From contig JANSWZ010000002.1 of the NCBI GenBank assembly GCA_024743215.1, positions 248,001-312,000 of the forward strand: a DNA stretch of 64,000 bases, given 5' to 3'. The stretch's first letter is position 1. Each line of letters begins with the position of its first letter. Source of the DNA: Alphaproteobacteria bacterium (GTDB lineage Bacteria > Pseudomonadota > Alphaproteobacteria > Rhizobiales > GCA-2746425). The notes beneath the pieces are model-generated. The model searched no databases, was not told the DNA's origin, and was given only the letters and a program-made list of their open reading frames with translations. Shown here one piece after another: positions 61,471 through 64,000 of the stretch. Both the position numbers and the translations under genes were made by a program.

Positions 61471-63126
61471 ATGGATATTGCAACAAAACTCAAAATTCGA
61501 AATTTCAAGAGTCCGTTCTCGACATTTACTCGGGAACAGGATGGCTACGCCCTAGCGATGACACTTGTTGCCCTTCCCCTTGTGGTGGGCCTGTCAGCTT
61601 TTGTTATTGATGGCTCGCGCGTCGCCAATCTTCACACAGATGTTCAAAACGCAGTGGACGCCATGGCACTTGCCGGGGCTCGCGAGCTGGACGGAGAAGA
61701 TGACGCAATCGAGCGCGCCGAGGCCGCTATCAGTGCCATGAGCGGCAATGAAGTCTGGTTTGGCGATAATGGAAACGCCATGGGAATGGGATCAAAGACG
61801 AGAATCACTTACACAACGGCCGATGGCGCGCAAAGTGATGTGACGGTTACCTTTCTTGGTGCCATTCCTGATTCCGATGACACGCCTATCGGAGATGGTG
61901 CGTGTGACGCCAGTTCCGCCAATGAAAGTAATTGTGAGGTCAAAGGCAATTCAGCTGCGCAACGGTCAAACAACGCAGCCTTTGTTCAGGTCACTGCGGT
62001 ACCGCGTGCGCTCCGGACGATTTTTCGTATCCCCGGCATTGGGAACGATACTGTATCTGTCAGCGCTGAAGCCGTTGCTACTTATTCGGCTGTTGTCTGT
62101 GATGTAACGCCGATTTTTATCTGCAACCCGTATGAAAGCTACAATGGAAACTGGATGGCAAACGGAATGAGTTTTGCCAAGAACTTCGGTCAGGGAAACC
62201 TTTATGGCCGGCAGATAAATCTGAGCTATGGCAAGAATGGTAAAGCAGGCCCCGGGAATTTCGGGTTCCTCAGAGTTAACGGCAATGGTGCAAATGATCT
62301 GGCGGAGGCTCTGGCGACTGGATCAGGGTCCTGCCATCGCAAAACCGGACTTGATACCAAGCCAGGGGCAAATGTTGGCCCTGTGACCACCGGTCTCAAT
62401 ACACGGTTTGGCTTTTATTCAGGCTCGTTCTCTGCTTCCAATCAATCCTATGCGCCAGACATCAATGTCCGCTCTGGAAATTCACAGGGATATAATGAAA
62501 GTCGCGGCCGAAACAGTCGATGCAACCCGGGATGCTCCTCGTATGATCCCGAAAGCAATTGGTCCTATTATGATGCACTCGCGTTTCCAGATGGAGATAG
62601 CACCTATTATATCGGCGGCGGAACGATTGCCGCCTCCAGCGATTGGGATATCGAGACCTATTGGGACATCACCCATGGGGATTATTCCTACGCGCCCAAA
62701 AAGAAGAAATACAATGCGCCTCCCCTTGCCGTCAGCATACCGAAAAGCTTTCCGGGTCTGCCAGCGGGGACGACTCCATCTCGGTTTGATGTCTACAATT
62801 ACGAAATCGACAACGATCTCGTCGGTGATGCAGCGCCAAATGGCGAAACAGGACATTCCCTGTGTGTTGGGCCATCGGTCATACCGCAACCAAAGCGCAG
62901 AGAAATATTCATTGCCGTCATCAATTGCAAAGAACACGCAAACGATTTGAAGGGTGCAGGGACAGACATTCCAGCCGAAGCTTTTGCAAAGGCCTTTCTT
63001 ACCAAGCCTGCCATTGGATGGGGCAATTACCGTGAAATCTCGATGGAGATTATTGACGTTGCTGGCTCAGAAGGCATCGGCACAGCGGATACGAATTTCC
63101 GCGAAGAAGCGGAGTTGGTACGATGA
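61471..63126 (+). CDS. TadG-like pilus assembly protein
   Basis: The roughly 551-aa protein has an N-terminal hydrophobic pseudopilin-like segment (QDGYALAMTLVALPLVVGLS, then AFVIDGSRVANLHTDVQNAVD) typical of TadG, with MALAGARELDG after it. The mature part is long and Gly/Ser/Asn/Tyr-rich. The two Cys-rich spots (VVCDVTPIFICNPY; NSRCNPGCSS) may be disulfides. A von Willebrand A domain of other TadG proteins is not evident. The next gene overlaps by 4 bases (ATGA). Confidence 0.8.
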   Translation: MDIATKLKIRNFKSPFSTFTREQDGYALAMTLVALPLVVGLSAFVIDGSRVANLHTDVQNAVDAMALAGARELDGEDDAIERAEAAISAMSGNEVWFGDNGNAMGMGSKTRITYTTADGAQSDVTVTFLGAIPDSDDTPIGDGACDASSANESNCEVKGNSAAQRSNNAAFVQVTAVPRALRTIFRIPGIGNDTVSVSAEAVATYSAVVCDVTPIFICNPYESYNGNWMANGMSFAKNFGQGNLYGRQINLSYGKNGKAGPGNFGFLRVNGNGANDLAEALATGSGSCHRKTGLDTKPGANVGPVTTGLNTRFGFYSGSFSASNQSYAPDINVRSGNSQGYNESRGRNSRCNPGCSSYDPESNWSYYDALAFPDGDSTYYIGGGTIAASSDWDIETYWDITHGDYSYAPKKKKYNAPPLAVSIPKSFPGLPAGTTPSRFDVYNYEIDNDLVGDAAPNGETGHSLCVGPSVIPQPKRREIFIAVINCKEHANDLKGAGTDIPAEAFAKAFLTKPAIGWGNYREISMEIIDVAGSEGIGTADTNFREEAELVR

Positions 63127-63584
63127 GACCTACAAATTTTCTGCAAACTCAATTTGCGCGTTTTCGCAGGGAAAACGAGGGCGGAGCCATGGTTGAGGCC
63201 CTTCTGGCCCTGCCGGTCCTGACAATGCTTGCATTCGGCATGCTGGAATTCGGCTCCATGTTCTGGCAGCGCGAACAAATTGAAACCGGTCTGCGCGATG
63301 CAGCCCGCTATATGGCGCGCTGTCGGCACGAGAGCGACACGTGTGAAGCGACGGCCAGAAACCTTGCCTATTACGGGTCCGTGGCTGCGCAACCGCAACC
63401 GCGCGTGCCGAATTGGGTGCCAGCTGAATCGCCAATTACCTTTCAGGAAAGCTCCGGAGAGATACAGACGGTTGTGACAGCAACGACAACACATCAACTG
63501 GTGCATTCACCATTGTTTGGCTTCCTGGGAATTGACGAAATCACAATCACTTCCTGGCATGATCAACGCGTGATCGGGTGGTAG
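63123..63584 (+). CDS. TadE-like pseudopilin
   Basis: The 153-aa protein has the TadE/TadF pattern ENEGGAMVEALLALPVLTML with Glu at +5 after a Gly cleavage site for CpaA, then LEFGSMFWQREQIETGLRDA ARYMARC. TadE pseudopilins are processed by the prepilin peptidase. Its start overlaps the TadG stop as ATGA, and another TadE-like gene follows 2 bases after. Confidence 0.85.
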   Translation: MRPTNFLQTQFARFRRENEGGAMVEALLALPVLTMLAFGMLEFGSMFWQREQIETGLRDAARYMARCRHESDTCEATARNLAYYGSVAAQPQPRVPNWVPAESPITFQESSGEIQTVVTATTTHQLVHSPLFGFLGIDEITITSWHDQRVIGW

Positions 63585-63586
63585 AC

Positions 63587-64000
63587 ATGTTAAATTTGAA
63601 GAAGTTCTGGAAACAGCAAAACGGAAGTGCCCTGACCGAAGGTCTGATGGTTTTTCCAATTATGGTTCTGGCAGTCGCGGCCTGCGTTGAGTTTGGATTT
63701 CTACTTCACCAATGGAATTCCGGGGCCAAGGCCATGCAAATGGGTGTCCGAAAATTGATCGTCACAGAGCCTGTTACATCTGATTTTTACGATGTCTTTC
63801 AGTTCAATGGCAACGAAACCGGTGAGCTTATTAATGCCAGTGCCGGCGTTGCGTCCACATGTGGCGCAGGTACTGGTAATGTCTGCAATGCAACGATCAT
63901 GGAACGTATTGTGGAAGGCAATGGCTCATGGAAGGGCTTGCAGGCCTATTTCCCCGCCCTTGCGATAGAAGATATTCGCGTGACCTACGAGCGCAACGGT
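63587..64000 (+). CDS. TadE-like pseudopilin, runs off the window
   Basis: The ATG at 63587 opens 138 codons without a stop to the right edge. It has NGSALTEGLMVFPIMVLAVA with Glu at +5 after a Gly cleavage site, then CVEFGFLLHQWNSGAKAMQM, as in TadE/TadF. Two Cys in ASTCGAGTGNVCNATI could form a disulfide. It is the third pseudopilin-like gene in a row and the operon likely goes on past the edge. Confidence 0.82.
   Translation, partial: MLNLKKFWKQQNGSALTEGLMVFPIMVLAVAACVEFGFLLHQWNSGAKAMQMGVRKLIVTEPVTSDFYDVFQFNGNETGELINASAGVASTCGAGTGNVCNATIMERIVEGNGSWKGLQAYFPALAIEDIRVTYERNG

Noticed and set aside
1-64000. CRISPR array, prophage or toxin-antitoxin system
   Set aside because: No spaced direct-repeat array, phage structural gene or recognisable toxin-antitoxin pair was seen anywhere in the window.

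Overview
The window is a mosaic of core and accessory genes from an alphaproteobacterium of moderate G+C content. The evidence is a FlbD-type flagellar sigma-54 activator, a SciP (DUF1153) protein of the CtrA cell-cycle circuit, a Mur-type manganese regulator beside sitABCD, a tad/cpa Flp-pilus locus and an elongator tRNA-Met of alphaproteobacterial type. Genes of the thu type, TRAP, Tct and sugar ABC importers suggest a heterotroph with broad carbon uptake, as in Hyphomicrobiales and their relatives. The sequence does not allow a genus call.

Layout. 1-8.0 kb is accessory: the tail of a flavoprotein disulfide reductase, an AAC(6')-like acetyltransferase, two GFA-family zinc proteins, a membrane dihaem cytochrome behind a perfect 18-bp palindrome, a transposase remnant, an autotransporter and an AraC regulator. 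8.4-18.6 kb is flagellar, all on the minus strand: fliF-fliG-fliH-fliN-flbD-flhA with stop/start (TGATG) overlaps at fliF/fliG and fliH/fliN, then sciP, then a fliK-flgD operon with a well-formed -24/-12 promoter. mnmA and tRNA-Met follow, and then a patch of decayed IS3-family remnants (20.4-20.7 kb). 21-26.7 kb holds a BaeSR-like two-component system, a small secreted Cys protein, a DUF6152 protein, a gene pair apparently fused by deletion (DUF6644-like head, HupE/UreJ-like tail) and an exported partner protein. 27.1-31.4 kb has a group II PLP amino-acid decarboxylase beside an alanine-dehydrogenase/carboxyethylornithine-synthase-like enzyme, and an AraC/peroxiredoxin divergent pair.

31.5-35.7 kb is the manganese module sitABCD with a divergent mur and a shared Mur-box-like palindrome. 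35.7-42.6 kb is a sugar module: solute-binding protein, two permeases and no ATPase, divergent from a ROK regulator, a Gfo/Idh/MocA dehydrogenase and a ThuA-like protein. 42.6-46.2 kb is a TRAP transporter with a divergent GntR regulator, and 46.2-50.2 kb is a tripartite Tct importer behind another GntR regulator. 50.3-55.4 kb is the least conventional module: an HxlR regulator divergent from an operon of two SAM methyltransferases, two single-Cys OsmC proteins and a flavin monooxygenase-like protein, with three 22-bp tandem repeats in the intergenic region. 55.4-64 kb is the tad/cpa pilus locus (winged-helix AAA+ ATPase, TadD-like TPR lipoprotein, cpaA, Flp pilin, cpaB, cpaC, small lipoprotein, TadG-like, two TadE-like proteins). 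It runs off the right edge, so cpaD/E/F and tadB/C are not seen.

Themes. Motility, the cell-cycle regulator and pili are all functions classically tied to CtrA, and TTAA-N7-TTAA-like sites can be read at sciP and fliF. Most importers sit next to their own regulator with a recognisable inverted or direct repeat in the shared promoter region. The best candidates for something undescribed are the HxlR-methyltransferase-OsmC-flavoprotein operon, the decarboxylase/opine-type dehydrogenase pair and the ATPase beside the tad locus. All functional assignments come from reading protein motifs by eye, with no database search.
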